Shown: positions 7,494-15,992, counted from the first letter of the stretch. The stretch is DNA of 32,425 nucleotides from an uncultured Collinsella sp. (GCA_959602875.1 CAUGVQ010000011.1:1-32425), one strand, 5' to 3'. Numbers and translations are program-made. The notes: generated by a model not told the origin, from the letters alone.

Positions 7494-8084
7494 ATGGCAG
7501 ATTCCATCAACTATCAGCTTGCGCACTTTGTGGCGAGCTACGGCGCCGTCTCGCAGATCCCCGAGTCCACCGCCCCCGAGGTCAGCTTCGTGGGCCGCTC
7601 AAACGTGGGTAAGTCCTCGATCATGAACAAGCTCTTCGGCCGCAAGGGGCTGGTCAAGGTCTCGAGCACGCCGGGCAAGACCGCCAACATCAACTTCTTT
7701 GAGGCGGACGGCGTGCACTTTATCGACCTGCCGGGTTACGGCTTTGCGCGTCGCTCCAAGGCGGAGCGCGAGCGCTGGGCGCGCCTCATCGGCGACTTCT
7801 TTGAAAGCGATCGCAGCTTCAACCTGGTGGTCTCTCTTGTGGATATCCGCCACGACCCGAGCGCGCTTGACCACCAGATGATCGAGTACCTGCAGGAAAA
7901 CGAGTTCAGCTTCATCGTGTGCCTCACCAAGGCGGACAAACTTAGCCGCCCCAAGCGTGCGCAGCAGGCGACCGCTATCCGCAAGCAGCTCAACGTTCCG
8001 GCGGAGGATATCATCGTTACGTCGGCGGAGGACGGCACGGGCATCGCTGAGCTCAAGCGCGTAATCGTCGAACGCTGTCTGTAG
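7494..8084 (+). CDS. engB: Ribosome biogenesis GTPase YsxC/EngB
   Basis: The 196-residue TRAFAC-class GTPase is needed for assembly of the large ribosomal subunit. It shows the P-loop GRSNVGKSS (residues 34-42), the switch/G2 region TPGKT, G3 DLPGYGFA, G4 TKADKLSR and G5 TSAEDG. AGGGTAGGG lies before the ATG. The gene is intact. Its final 71 bases (8014-8084) occur again, diverged mainly at third codon positions, at 8798-8870 beyond the DUF4160-DUF2442 module. This suggests the present 3' end arrived with, or was exchanged during, an insertion. Confidence 0.95.
   Translation: MADSINYQLAHFVASYGAVSQIPESTAPEVSFVGRSNVGKSSIMNKLFGRKGLVKVSSTPGKTANINFFEADGVHFIDLPGYGFARRSKAERERWARLIGDFFESDRSFNLVVSLVDIRHDPSALDHQMIEYLQENEFSFIVCLTKADKLSRPKRAQQATAIRKQLNVPAEDIIVTSAEDGTGIAELKRVIVERCL
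8014..8084 (+). repeat. Left copy of engB 3'-end direct repeat
   Basis: These 71 bases, from TCGTTACGTCGGCGG to the engB TAG, are repeated at 8798-8870 in the same orientation. The copies bracket the DUF4160-DUF2442 module, a period of 784 bases. Confidence 0.85.
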
Positions 8085-8110
8085 GCAGTCGTCCTGAACG
8101 AGCGGTGGAC

Positions 8111-8416
8111 TTATCCGGCAAGGAGTACATCGTCCTCTTCGTATTCGAAGCTGTGCTCATAGACATACTCAGGCGCAATGTCGATGCTGCCGTCTGCCCA
8201 TGATACGAAGCCGTGTTCAACGCGTAGCGTGTTGAACACCTCGGGGTTGCGCAAAGGCAGGAAAGCGCTTCCCGTTAGCTGTGTGGTGTCGAAAAGCTTT
8301 TTCTCTCCGGATGAGAAGAGCGCAAGGACCATGCCTCCTACAAGGGGCTTTGCCTCAACGATTCTCGTCTCGTTCGTCGGGGTTCCCGCGTAACAAATTT
8401 CGTCAATGATATACAT
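8111..8416 (-). CDS. DUF2442 domain protein
   Basis: The 101-residue protein matches the DUF2442 pattern: a variable N-terminus, then VLALFSSGEKKLFDTTQL, LRNPEVFNTLRVEHGFVSWADGSIDIAPEYVYE. DUF2442 proteins are commonly coded next to DUF4160 proteins, a pairing proposed to be toxin-antitoxin-like, although the function is not established. The start is 14 bases downstream of the DUF4160 stop, and no strong ribosome site is visible, so coupled translation is likely. It is transcribed toward engB. The module lies between two copies of the engB 3' end. Confidence 0.85.
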   Translation of the reverse strand: MYIIDEICYAGTPTNETRIVEAKPLVGGMVLALFSSGEKKLFDTTQLTGSAFLPLRNPEVFNTLRVEHGFVSWADGSIDIAPEYVYEHSFEYEEDDVLLAG

Positions 8417-8430
8417 GTTTTCACGCGCCT

Positions 8431-8694
8431 CTACATCGGGGGAATCTTATCGAAGTGCTCGCCCTGAACTGCTTTGTTCCAAGCTGCATAGACTTCTTCT
8501 TCATGGAGTGCGAGCCAACCGACCACTATTTTCATCTATTTTCGCGGGAGCGATCCTGCAAGCAGCTCACCGTCGACGCCGACGGACGCCTCAAACTCGC
8601 CGTAGTAAACGTGCACGTGGGGCTTATTGTGCTGTTGGGTATCTTTGAATAGCAGGTAAATGACAATTCCGGCAAAACGGCTGAGTTCCGGCAT
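8431..8694 (-). pseudogene. DUF4160 gene interrupted by an in-frame amber codon
   Basis: Reading from ATG 8694 (GGGAGG four bases upstream), the first part is 52 residues: MPELSRFAGIVIYLLFKD, then HNKPHVHVYYGEFEASV and GSLPRK. TAG follows at 8538-8536. The same frame continues directly with ATG as MKIVVGWLALHEEEVYAAW, ending at TAG 8431. Read through, the product of about 87 residues is a complete DUF4160 domain. Family members often have Gln at the interrupted position (PRKQ), so CAG to TAG is a plausible change. Because ATG directly follows the TAG, re-initiation giving a split protein is also possible. The gene was missed by length-filtered frame calls because of the stop. Confidence 0.8.
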
Positions 8695-8797
8695 GTTTCC
8701 TCCCAGCAACGTTGCAAAATCGAATAAGCGTCGTTATCTGTCAGGATACCCTGTTCTAGAGTCGTTCATCACTGGCTCGTTGCCTTTCAAAGGGTAT

Positions 8798-8870
8798 TCG
8801 TCACGTCGGCGGAGGATGGCACGGGCATCACCGAGAGCTCAAGCGTGTGATTGCCGAGCGCTGCCTGTAG
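8798..8870 (+). pseudogene. Diverged duplicate of the engB 3' end
   Basis: These 73 bases align with engB 8014-8084 with a two-base insertion (GAGAGCTC against GAGCTC) and about ten substitutions. Most substitutions fall at third codon positions (for example GTT/GTC, GAC/GAT, GAA/GAG, TGT/TGC). The pattern implies the segment evolved as a working engB end before being displaced. There is no upstream GTPase sequence, so it is a remnant. Together with 8014-8084 it brackets the module at 8085-8797. Confidence 0.85.
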
Positions 8871-8901
8871 ATAGGATGCAAGAATAGCAATACGGAGAAG
8901 T

Positions 8902-9038
8902 TCAAGTCGGTTATGGGCATGAAATCTCGCTTGCGGAGACCAGCTGGAAAGGCGGCGGGCTGTTTTCCTGTCCATTTTGCTGTCACTTTTCTGTTGGCTT
9001 CTGACCCATTGGCTATTTCATGCCCACAACCGACTTGA
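8902..9038. repeat. 137-bp inverted-repeat element A
   Basis: The 24-base arms 8902-8925 (TCAAGTCGGTTATGGGCATG plus AAAT) and 9015-9038 pair at 23 of 24 positions. They enclose 89 bases with no gene. The core TGGGCATnAAAT and ATTTnATGCCCACAA recurs in element B (18191-18330), which has almost the same length. It lies between the engB remnant and the 3' end of the YgiQ-type gene. It could be a MITE-like sequence or a transcribed hairpin. Confidence 0.7.
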
Positions 9039-9099
9039 GTTTGTTCTACATGACGGTTCCGCGCCGTTTTTGATCGAGTTTGAGGGTGTTCGGGTCCAT

Positions 9100-11265
9100 T
9101 TAACCTCGATGGCCGCCCCGATTGGCCTCGCGGCCTTGCCCGGCACGGTTACGGCCTGCGGTGTTGGTCCCGCGTTTGCCGCCCTGCGCGTGCTTGCTCG
9201 CGCGTGACCCCCGCAAGCCCTCGGTCGGGCGCATGCCGTGCGCGCCATCGCGATTGCCGTTGCTTGCCGGCTGACGTCCGTTGCTGTTCGTGGCGGGGCG
9301 TTTGCCACCGGCGTGCTTGCCCGTCTTCTGGCCGTGCGGGCGCGTGGGGCGGATAAGGCACTTGGGCCCGTAGCCAATAAGGTCACGACGACCCGCGCGC
9401 TCAAGCGCCTCGCGCACAAGGTCGTAGTTCTCGGGCTTGCGGTACTGGATGAGCGCACGCTGCAGTGCCTTCTCGTGTGCAGAGCGCGGCACGTAGACGG
9501 GCTTCATCGTCCGCGGATCCACCCCGGTGTAGTACATACAGGTTGACATCGTCGACGGAGTGGGGTAGAAGTCCTGCACCTGCTCGGGCATGTAGCCCAT
9601 GTCGCGCACGTACTCGGCGAGCTCGACTGCCTCTTTCATGGTCGAGCCCGGATGGCTGCTCATGAGGTAGGGAACGAGGTATTGATCTTTGCCGAGTTCC
9701 CGGTTGACGGCGCGGTACTTTTCCACAAAGCGGTCGTACACCTTACGGCTGGGCTTGCCCATGACCGAGAGCACCGCGTCAGAGACATGCTCCGGTGCAA
9801 CTTTGAGCTGGCCGGAGACATGGTGTTCGCAGAGTTCACGGATAAACGTGTCATCCGTGTCGGCAAGGGCGTAGTCGAAGCGGATGCCGCTGCGCACAAA
9901 GACCTTCTTGACGCCGGGGAGCGCCCGAAGCTCGCGCAAAAGCGCCACGTAATCGCTGTGATCGACGTTCATGCTGCGGCACACGTGCGGCCAGAGGCAC
10001 CGCTTGCGCAGGCATGCGCCATGTTTGAGCTGGTTTTTACACGCGGGCTGTCGGAAGTTTGCCGTAGGGCCGCCCACGTCGTTGATGTAGCCCTTGAAGT
10101 CGGGCTCGGCGGTGATCTTTCGTGCCTCCGTCAGCAGGCTCTCGTGGCTGCGCGCCTGCACGATGCGCCCCTGGTGGAACGTGAGCGCGCAGAACGAGCA
10201 CTCGCCAAAGCAGCCGCGGTTCGAGATGAGCGACATCTTGACCTCGGCAAGCGCCGGTACGCCGCCCGCCGCCTCGTAATCGGGGTGATAGGTGCGCGTG
10301 TAAGGCAGGTCGTACGCTGCGTCGAACTCCTCCTGGGTGAGGGGTTTTGCCGGCGGGTTCTGCACCACATAGACGTCGTGCGGGTAGGGCTCCACCAAGC
10401 GTCCGCCGCGGATGGGATCCATGTTGTCGTACTGCACGGCGAAGCTCCGTGCGTAGGCGAGCTTGTCGGCGGAAACCTCGTCCCAGCTGGGCAGGAGTGT
10501 GTAGTCAAAGACCTCGTCGAGCGAGCGGGTGCGGTAGACCGTGCCGTCGATGTAGGTGATCTGACTCACGGGAAGGCCCGCGGCAAGTGCGTCGGCGATC
10601 TCTACGATGGAGTGCTCGCCCATGCCGTAGCTGATGAGGTCCGCGCCAGAATCGAGCAAGATGGAGCGCTTGAGCTTGTCCGACCAGTAGTCGTAGTGGG
10701 CAAGGCGGCGGAGCGACGCCTCGATACCGCCGAGCACGATGGGCGTTTCCTTGTAGGTGCGGCGGATGAGGTTGCCGTAGACAGCGGCCGCGTGATCAGG
10801 GCGATGTCCGGCCTTGCCGCCCGGCGTGTAGGCGTCCGTGTGGCGGCGGTGTTTGCTCACGCTGTAGTGGTTCACCATGGAGTCCATGTTGCCGGCCGAG
10901 ACCAGAAAGGCAAGGCGCGGCTCGCCGAGGACGATCACGCTTGCGGGGTCGCGCCAGTCGGGCTGGGCGATAACGCCCACGCGGTAGCCGTGCGCCTCGA
11001 GCAGCCGCACAATGATGGCAGCGCCGAAGCTCGGGTGGTCGACATAAGCGTCGCCGCACACATACACGAAGTCGCACGCGTTCCAGCCGCGCGCATCCAT
11101 ATCGGCGCGCGTGGTGGGCGGAAAGTCCGTCCGCGTGAAGCCGAGCGCCGTGGGGCCGGTGGGGTCAAGTGTGGGTGCATTCTTACGTGCTGACGAGAGC
11201 GACTTCTGCCGTGCTTGCTTGCGTGCGTGGGCTTTTGTGTTTGCAGTGCGCTGCGATGATGCCAT
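9100..11265 (-). CDS. YgiQ family radical SAM protein (UPF0313)
   Basis: The 721-residue product starts at ATG 11265, with AGGAG five bases upstream; longer in-frame starts lack a site. The N-terminal half (RADMDARGWNACDFVYVCGDAYVDHPSFG, then GGIEASLRRLAHYDYWSD) is the UPF0313 domain. The cluster motif is C352, C356, C359 (RGCFGECSFC). The region after it keeps DVGGPTANF and APEHVSDAV, and QDFYPTPSTMSTCMYYTG is a family signature. The last ~80 residues are a low-complexity basic tail rich in Gly, Arg, Asn and Lys, probably nucleic-acid binding. The family's reaction is not known. Confidence 0.9.
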   Translation of the reverse strand: MASSQRTANTKAHARKQARQKSLSSARKNAPTLDPTGPTALGFTRTDFPPTTRADMDARGWNACDFVYVCGDAYVDHPSFGAAIIVRLLEAHGYRVGVIAQPDWRDPASVIVLGEPRLAFLVSAGNMDSMVNHYSVSKHRRHTDAYTPGGKAGHRPDHAAAVYGNLIRRTYKETPIVLGGIEASLRRLAHYDYWSDKLKRSILLDSGADLISYGMGEHSIVEIADALAAGLPVSQITYIDGTVYRTRSLDEVFDYTLLPSWDEVSADKLAYARSFAVQYDNMDPIRGGRLVEPYPHDVYVVQNPPAKPLTQEEFDAAYDLPYTRTYHPDYEAAGGVPALAEVKMSLISNRGCFGECSFCALTFHQGRIVQARSHESLLTEARKITAEPDFKGYINDVGGPTANFRQPACKNQLKHGACLRKRCLWPHVCRSMNVDHSDYVALLRELRALPGVKKVFVRSGIRFDYALADTDDTFIRELCEHHVSGQLKVAPEHVSDAVLSVMGKPSRKVYDRFVEKYRAVNRELGKDQYLVPYLMSSHPGSTMKEAVELAEYVRDMGYMPEQVQDFYPTPSTMSTCMYYTGVDPRTMKPVYVPRSAHEKALQRALIQYRKPENYDLVREALERAGRRDLIGYGPKCLIRPTRPHGQKTGKHAGGKRPATNSNGRQPASNGNRDGAHGMRPTEGLRGSRASKHAQGGKRGTNTAGRNRAGQGREANRGGHRG

Positions 11266-11443
11266 GGTGCTCCTGTTCGGCTGCGTTTGCCTCATCCTAG
11301 CATGAGGGTGACAAAAGGGCATCAACAAGGCAGAGTACAGACACTTTTATAACTGCCGCGTGTCTCCCATTGTTCGACGGGAGGCCTGATAGGTCCGGTA
11401 TTCAAGTTGGATGAGGTGGCGTAGGCGCTCTACGCGAGTCGCC

Positions 11444-12325
11444 TTACAGGTACTCGATCTGGGCGCCCTCGGTGTCGCAGGTGAGAATGTGCGTCTCGCA
11501 CGACGGGAATTGCTCACGCAGGCGTACCTGCAAGAACTTTGCCACGATGGTGTCGTCCGTGACGGCCATAAGGGTCGAGCCGGAACCGGAAATCCAGAGC
11601 GTTTTGGCGCCGCCAGCAAGGCAGGCTTCGCGGATGGCGCCGTAGTCGGGGATGAGGGCGCGGCGGTAGGGCTCCTGCAGGCGGTCGTCGTTGGCGGCAG
11701 CGATAAGAGCGGTGTCTCCCGTCTCGAGCCCGCGGGTGAGCCCGGCGATGCGGCCCATCTGCCATACGGCCGTGCTGAGCGGCACCTCGGTCGGCACCAC
11801 CTTGCGCGCGTCTGCGGTGTGGACCTCGTAAGGCGGAATGATGGTGATGAAGCGCAGGCGCGGCGAGACATCGTAGCGGAGGCACCGCGGGAGCTCGCCC
11901 GTAGGCGTGAACGAGCATACAGCCGCGCCGAGGATTGCGGGCGCAACGTTATCGGGGTGACCCTCGAGCGAAGTGGCGAGCGCCACGAGCTCCTCGCGGG
12001 TGACGGTGTGGTTGGTGAGCGCGGCGGCGCCCATGATGCCGGCGACCACAAGCGTCGAGCTCGAGCCCAAGCCGCGCGCGACAGGTACCTCGGTCTCGAT
12101 ATGAATCGACACGGGGAAGGGCTCCTCGCCCCACGTCTCAAGAGCATAGAGGAAGGCCTGGTAGACCATGTTGTCGGCGTTGCGGAACTCCTCGGGGCAG
12201 CCGGTGATGGTGAGTTCGCTGGCGCGGTCCATCGTGACGTGCGCATAGAGCGACACTGCCATGCCAAGCGTGTCGTAGCCAATGCCGAGGTTAGCGCTCG
12301 TTGCCGGAACGGTGATCTTGATCAT
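11444..12325 (-). CDS. thrB: Homoserine kinase
   Basis: The 293-residue GHMP kinase phosphorylates homoserine with ATP, the penultimate step of threonine synthesis. Visible motifs are VPATSANLGIGYDTLG at the N-terminus, the ATP loop PVARGLGSSST (residues 81-91), EGHPDNVAPA, and WISGSGSTLMA near the C-terminus. AGGAGGAG lies directly before the ATG. It follows thrC on the same strand after a 143-base gap that holds a long inverted repeat. The two genes make O-phosphohomoserine and then threonine. Confidence 0.95.
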   Translation of the reverse strand: MIKITVPATSANLGIGYDTLGMAVSLYAHVTMDRASELTITGCPEEFRNADNMVYQAFLYALETWGEEPFPVSIHIETEVPVARGLGSSSTLVVAGIMGAAALTNHTVTREELVALATSLEGHPDNVAPAILGAAVCSFTPTGELPRCLRYDVSPRLRFITIIPPYEVHTADARKVVPTEVPLSTAVWQMGRIAGLTRGLETGDTALIAAANDDRLQEPYRRALIPDYGAIREACLAGGAKTLWISGSGSTLMAVTDDTIVAKFLQVRLREQFPSCETHILTCDTEGAQIEYL

Positions 12326-12374
12326 GGTCTCCTCCTAGAGGACTTGCGGTTCAAGACGGGAAGCGCCTGGTGCG

Positions 12375-12458
12375 AGCCGGGCCCCATGGTTCGTCGCGAC
12401 TTCCGCGGCGAGCGAAGCGGGCGAGGGCTGTATGAGCAGCGGACTATGGGGTCCGGCT
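12375..12458 (-). promoter_or_regulatory. Inverted repeat in the thrC-thrB gap, possible attenuator or processing hairpin
   Basis: AGCCGGGCCCCAT (12375-12387) and ATGGGGTCCGGCT (12446-12458) pair over 13 positions with one wobble or mismatch and enclose a GC-rich 58-base loop. The structure sits just behind the thrC stop and about 50 bases before thrB. There is no U-tract, so it is not a simple terminator. No leader peptide rich in Thr codons was seen. Confidence 0.4.
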
Positions 12459-12468
12459 TCCCTTGGGG

Positions 12469-13980
12469 TTACAGCTTACGCGCCGCTTCCTCCACGTAGG
12501 CACCCATGCCGGGGACGTCGACCACGTCGGAGAAGCGCTCGCGTGCGGTTTCGAGTGCGGCGAGCTGTGCGGGCGCGGTAGTACCGGTGACCTCCTCGAG
12601 TTTGCGCATGCAGGCAAAGTCATCTGCGGGCACGTCCTCGCCCAGCGCCTCGAGCACAGCGCGCGGGAACTTATAGGGGCTTGCGGTGGAGAGCAGCACG
12701 CGCGCGGCGCTGCCCGCAGCGGCAGGCAGCTTCTCCTGCACGCGGTAGCCGCAAGCGGTGTGCGGGTCAATCAGGTAGTTGTTGTCGCGCCAGCTCGCAG
12801 CGATGGCGCCGGCAACTTCATCTTCATCCGCCCAGCCGCAGGCAAACGTCTCCTGGATCTTGCCAAGAAGCTCGGCAGGCACCTCAAAACGTCCGGTCTC
12901 GGCGAGGTCTGTCATAAGGCGGGCGATGAGCACGCAATCGCCGCCGGAGAGGTAGTAGAGCATGCGCTCCAGGTTGGATGAGATGAGGATGTCCATGCTG
13001 GGCGAGGTGGTGGTGAAAAACGGACGGTTGCGGTCGTAGACACCCGTGGTGAGGAAGTCAAAGAGCACGTTGTTCTTATCGGATGCCACCACGAGCTTGG
13101 AGACGGGAAGGCCCAGAAGCTTGGCGTAGTAGCCGGCGAGCACGTCGCCGAAGTTGCCCGTGGGCACGCAGAACTCGACCGCATCGCCTGCCGTGATGGC
13201 GCCTGCGCGCAGGAGCTGCGCATACGCGGCAAAGTAGTACACGACCTGCGGGACCAGACGGCCGACGTTGATGGAGTTCGCGCTTGAGAGCACGATGCCC
13301 GCCTCGGCCAGGCGCGTGTCGAGCGCGCGGTCGGCAAAGATGCGCTTCACGGCGCTCTGCGCGTCGTCAAAGTTGCCGCGCACGGCCGCAACGGCGACGT
13401 TGCCGCCCGTCTGTGTGGTCATCTGCAGCTCCTGCACGCGGCTGACCTTGCCCTCGGGGTAGAAGACGGTAATGCCGCAGCCGGGCGCGTCGGCAAAACC
13501 AGCAAGCGCCGCTTTGCCCGTGTCGCCCGAGGTGGCGGTCACGATCATGATCTTCTCGCCCGCGCCGGTGTTTGCCTGAGCGCGCGCCATCAAGCGCGGC
13601 AGCATCTGCAGGGCGACGTCTTTGAATGCGCTCGTGGGGCCGTGGTAGAGCTCGAGCACATATGCGCGCGGATCCGCGGCCTCGCCCGGCGCCTTTGCGA
13701 GCGGGACGACGGGCGTCACCTCGGGACTCGCAAACGTGTCGGTATAGGCCTCGTCCACACAGGCAGCAATTTCATCTGCCGTGTAATCAGGTAGTAACAA
13801 ACCGAGTACGTTGCGTGCAATAGCGGCATAATCGAGATCTGCCAGCCCGTCTACGTCGACTTTCGCCGAGCCGAGGTCATCAGAAACAAAGAGCCCCCCG
13901 TCGGGCGCGAGCCCTCGGCGGATGGCTTCCTTGGCCGAGCACTCCTCGGCGCGCGAACGTGTGCTATGGTACAAACTCAT
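12469..13980 (-). CDS. thrC: Threonine synthase
   Basis: The 503-residue PLP enzyme converts O-phosphohomoserine to threonine. The start is ATG 13980 (MSLYHSTR), with AGGAG upstream; a frame extending to 14226 is not conserved and overlaps lysC. The N-terminal segment SAKEAIRRGLAPDGGLFV is typical. The PLP lysine is K120 in HGPTSAFKDVALQM. TATSGDTGKAAL and VPTGNFGDVLAGYYAK form the cofactor phosphate and substrate sites. The length agrees with the longer bacterial/yeast-like class. It is divergent from lysC, with 103 bases between the two starts. Confidence 0.95.
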   Translation of the reverse strand: MSLYHSTRSRAEECSAKEAIRRGLAPDGGLFVSDDLGSAKVDVDGLADLDYAAIARNVLGLLLPDYTADEIAACVDEAYTDTFASPEVTPVVPLAKAPGEAADPRAYVLELYHGPTSAFKDVALQMLPRLMARAQANTGAGEKIMIVTATSGDTGKAALAGFADAPGCGITVFYPEGKVSRVQELQMTTQTGGNVAVAAVRGNFDDAQSAVKRIFADRALDTRLAEAGIVLSSANSINVGRLVPQVVYYFAAYAQLLRAGAITAGDAVEFCVPTGNFGDVLAGYYAKLLGLPVSKLVVASDKNNVLFDFLTTGVYDRNRPFFTTTSPSMDILISSNLERMLYYLSGGDCVLIARLMTDLAETGRFEVPAELLGKIQETFACGWADEDEVAGAIAASWRDNNYLIDPHTACGYRVQEKLPAAAGSAARVLLSTASPYKFPRAVLEALGEDVPADDFACMRKLEEVTGTTAPAQLAALETARERFSDVVDVPGMGAYVEEAARKL

Positions 13981-14083
13981 ATCGGTAGCTCCTAAAATGC
14001 CTCGAGCTCGCGGAAACGTATAGCCCATGGTATCAGAGCCGCCGTGCTGCACGTGCCCTACCCGGAAAGGTAACCCGTTCGTC

Positions 14084-15481
14084 ATGATTAAGATCGCGAA
14101 ATTCGGCGGCTCCTCGGTTGCGGACGCCGAGCACTTCAAGAAGATCCGCGCCATCGTGGAGGCCGACCCCGCTCGCCGCTTCATCGTGGTGTCCGCCTGC
14201 GGCAGACGCCACTCGGGCGATGCCAAGGTGACCGATCTTCTTTACCTGGTCGCGGCGCACGTGCGCTATCACGTCTCGTGCGACGACCTGCTTGCCGACA
14301 TCGGCCAGCGCTATTTTGATATTGCCGACGAGCTCGGCCTTGCCTATCCCATCCGCGATGAGTTTGCCGCCTTTGCCGACAAGGCGCGCTCGGGCGCGTA
14401 CTCGACCGAGGAGCTTGTCTCTCGCGGCGAGTACTTCACCGCGCAGCTTATGGCCGAGTACCTGGGCTTGCCCTTCCTCGACGCCGCCGACGTCGTTGCC
14501 TTCCATCACGACGGCACGCTGTCCATGACCCGCACCGAGGCACTCGTACAGGAGCACGGCATTCCCGGCGGCTTTGTGATGCCCGGCTTCTACGGTGCCA
14601 CGCGCGAGGGCCAGATCAAGCTGCTCGACCGCGGCGGCGGAGACATCTCGGGCTCCATCCTCGCCAAGTGCCTCGGCGCCGACCTCTACGAGAACTGGAC
14701 GGACGTCTCCGGCTTCCTCTCGGCAGACCCGCGCGTGGTCGCCAACCCGCAGCCCATCAGCCGCGTCACCTACTCCGAGCTGCGCGAACTGTCCTACATG
14801 GGTGCGAGCGTGCTGCACGAGGAGGCGGTCTTCCCGGTGATGGAGGCGGGTATCCCCATCGCGGTTAAGAACACCAACCGCCCCGAGGACCCCGGCACCG
14901 TGATCTCCGACCGCGAGAACTACGTGGCGAGCGAGCCCATCATCACCGGCGTCACGGGCAAGAAGAACTTTGTTGCTGTGCACGTGCTCAAGGACCACAT
15001 GTCCAACGAGGTTGGCATCATCCGCCGCACGCTCTCGATCTTCGAACGCTATCACGTGTCGGTCGAGCACATTCCCTCGGGTATCGACAGCTTTGCCGTG
15101 GTGGTGCAGGGCGACGATGTGAAGGACTGCATCTGGTCGATCGTGGCCGACATCAAGACCGAGGTCGCGCCGGACGGCATCAAGGTGGTCGACGATCTCT
15201 CGCTCATCTCCACCGTCGGCCGCAACATGATTGGGCGCCCCGGCGTTTCCGGCCAGCTCTTTGCGGCGCTCGGCAACGAGGGCATCTCCATCCGCATGAT
15301 TGCCCAGGGGTCCGATGAGATCAACATCATCGTCGGTGTGCACCGGGATGACTTTGAGCATGCTATTCGCGCCATCTACCGGGCGTTTTCCGACGGTGAC
15401 CATCTCCTCGAGCTCAAGGACCTCAAAAAGGCCGAGGAGGACGCGCGCCCGCGCGTCGCGGATGCGGACGAGAAGGAGTAG
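14084..15481 (+). CDS. lysC: Aspartate kinase
   Basis: The 465-residue protein phosphorylates aspartate, the first step to lysine, threonine and methionine. It begins MIKIAKFGGSSVAD, the family N-terminus, so ATG 14084 is used although GGAAAGG is rather far upstream (about 14 bases). Other motifs are KVTDLLY, ELVSRGEYFTAQL, and FYGATREGQIKLLDRGGGDISGS in the catalytic domain. Two ACT domains follow (from about residue 310), which normally bind lysine or threonine for feedback control; SLISTVGRNM and ISIRMIAQGSDEINIIV are ACT segments. Divergent thrC and thrB and the nearby asd make this an aspartate-family cluster. Confidence 0.95.
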   Translation: MIKIAKFGGSSVADAEHFKKIRAIVEADPARRFIVVSACGRRHSGDAKVTDLLYLVAAHVRYHVSCDDLLADIGQRYFDIADELGLAYPIRDEFAAFADKARSGAYSTEELVSRGEYFTAQLMAEYLGLPFLDAADVVAFHHDGTLSMTRTEALVQEHGIPGGFVMPGFYGATREGQIKLLDRGGGDISGSILAKCLGADLYENWTDVSGFLSADPRVVANPQPISRVTYSELRELSYMGASVLHEEAVFPVMEAGIPIAVKNTNRPEDPGTVISDRENYVASEPIITGVTGKKNFVAVHVLKDHMSNEVGIIRRTLSIFERYHVSVEHIPSGIDSFAVVVQGDDVKDCIWSIVADIKTEVAPDGIKVVDDLSLISTVGRNMIGRPGVSGQLFAALGNEGISIRMIAQGSDEINIIVGVHRDDFEHAIRAIYRAFSDGDHLLELKDLKKAEEDARPRVADADEKE

Positions 15482-15532
15482 CAACGCCACGTGAGCCGTT
15501 TTGCTCTAGGCTCCTTCGCGCCCCTCTGTCTT

Positions 15533-15573
15533 AACAAAACAATGCCGCCGCCCTGCGAACATGGGGCGGCGGC
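15533..15573 (-). terminator. Terminator for the XRE / secreted-protein operon
   Basis: A perfect 10-bp stem, GCCGCCGCCC (15544-15553) with GGGCGGCGGC (15564-15573), is followed on the minus strand by ATTGTTTTGTT. On the plus strand no U-tract follows, but the strong stem may also help to stop lysC transcripts. Confidence 0.75.
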
Positions 15574-15601
15574 CGAATACCTTCGCTATTGCTGGGTCAT
15601 G

Positions 15602-15991
15602 TTATGCATAAAGATACACGTATTCATCGCCCCAAGATTGCGTGCTCGAATTGAAATAATGAATCTTAAAGCAAACGTTTTTACCCCCGTCGTTGATTGA
15701 ATACGTGACGGTCCAGAGACATGTATTACCGGGCGCGGAGACGACGTTTGCCCAGCGGACTCCTGAAATAAGGCCATATCCATCGTTGTAGGTGTACCCC
15801 ACGTTAATCTTTATTCCACTTTTTGCGGTGAGTGTTGTTTCTAGCTGCAAAAAGAGTCTTGGAGAAATGACCTGAGTTTCTTCTCGGGGTGTTTCTGAGA
15901 CTGCAATCGCTAAAGCGGGGGTAGCAAAGGACGTTAGGCAAAGCGCAAAAGCGGATGCGGCAGCGATAACATGTTTTGCAAAGGGCCTCAT
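15602..15991 (-). CDS. Small secreted protein of unknown function
   Basis: The 129-residue product has a clear Sec signal peptide: basic start MRPFAKH, a hydrophobic core, and a likely cleavage after TPALA (about residue 28). The mature part (~100 residues) is predicted beta-rich, with aromatic and Asn/Ser/Thr-rich strands and two cysteines (CLWTVTYS and VCFKIHYF) that could form a disulfide after export. I do not recognise the family. The ATG is one base beyond the stop of the upstream XRE gene, and AAAGGAG lies inside that gene's end, so the two are translationally coupled. Lower GC than its neighbours suggests an accessory origin. Confidence 0.75.
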   Translation of the reverse strand: MRPFAKHVIAAASAFALCLTSFATPALAIAVSETPREETQVISPRLFLQLETTLTAKSGIKINVGYTYNDGYGLISGVRWANVVSAPGNTCLWTVTYSINDGGKNVCFKIHYFNSSTQSWGDEYVYLYA

Positions 15992-15992
15992 G

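Noticed and set aside
8455..8652. A 65-codon plus-strand frame near the DUF2442 gene
   Set aside because: It is the reverse of the amber-interrupted DUF4160 gene, which explains the conservation in this stretch.
9652..11193. A 513-codon open frame on the plus strand
   Set aside because: Antisense to the YgiQ-type gene, which has its cluster motif and a good ribosome site. No domain is visible in the antisense product.
13981..14083. Threonine attenuator leader before thrC or lysC
   Set aside because: The divergent gap is only 103 bases and has no Thr-rich leader frame or terminator hairpin.
14033..15490. A 485-codon minus-strand frame
   Set aside because: Fully opposite lysC, whose motifs are complete.
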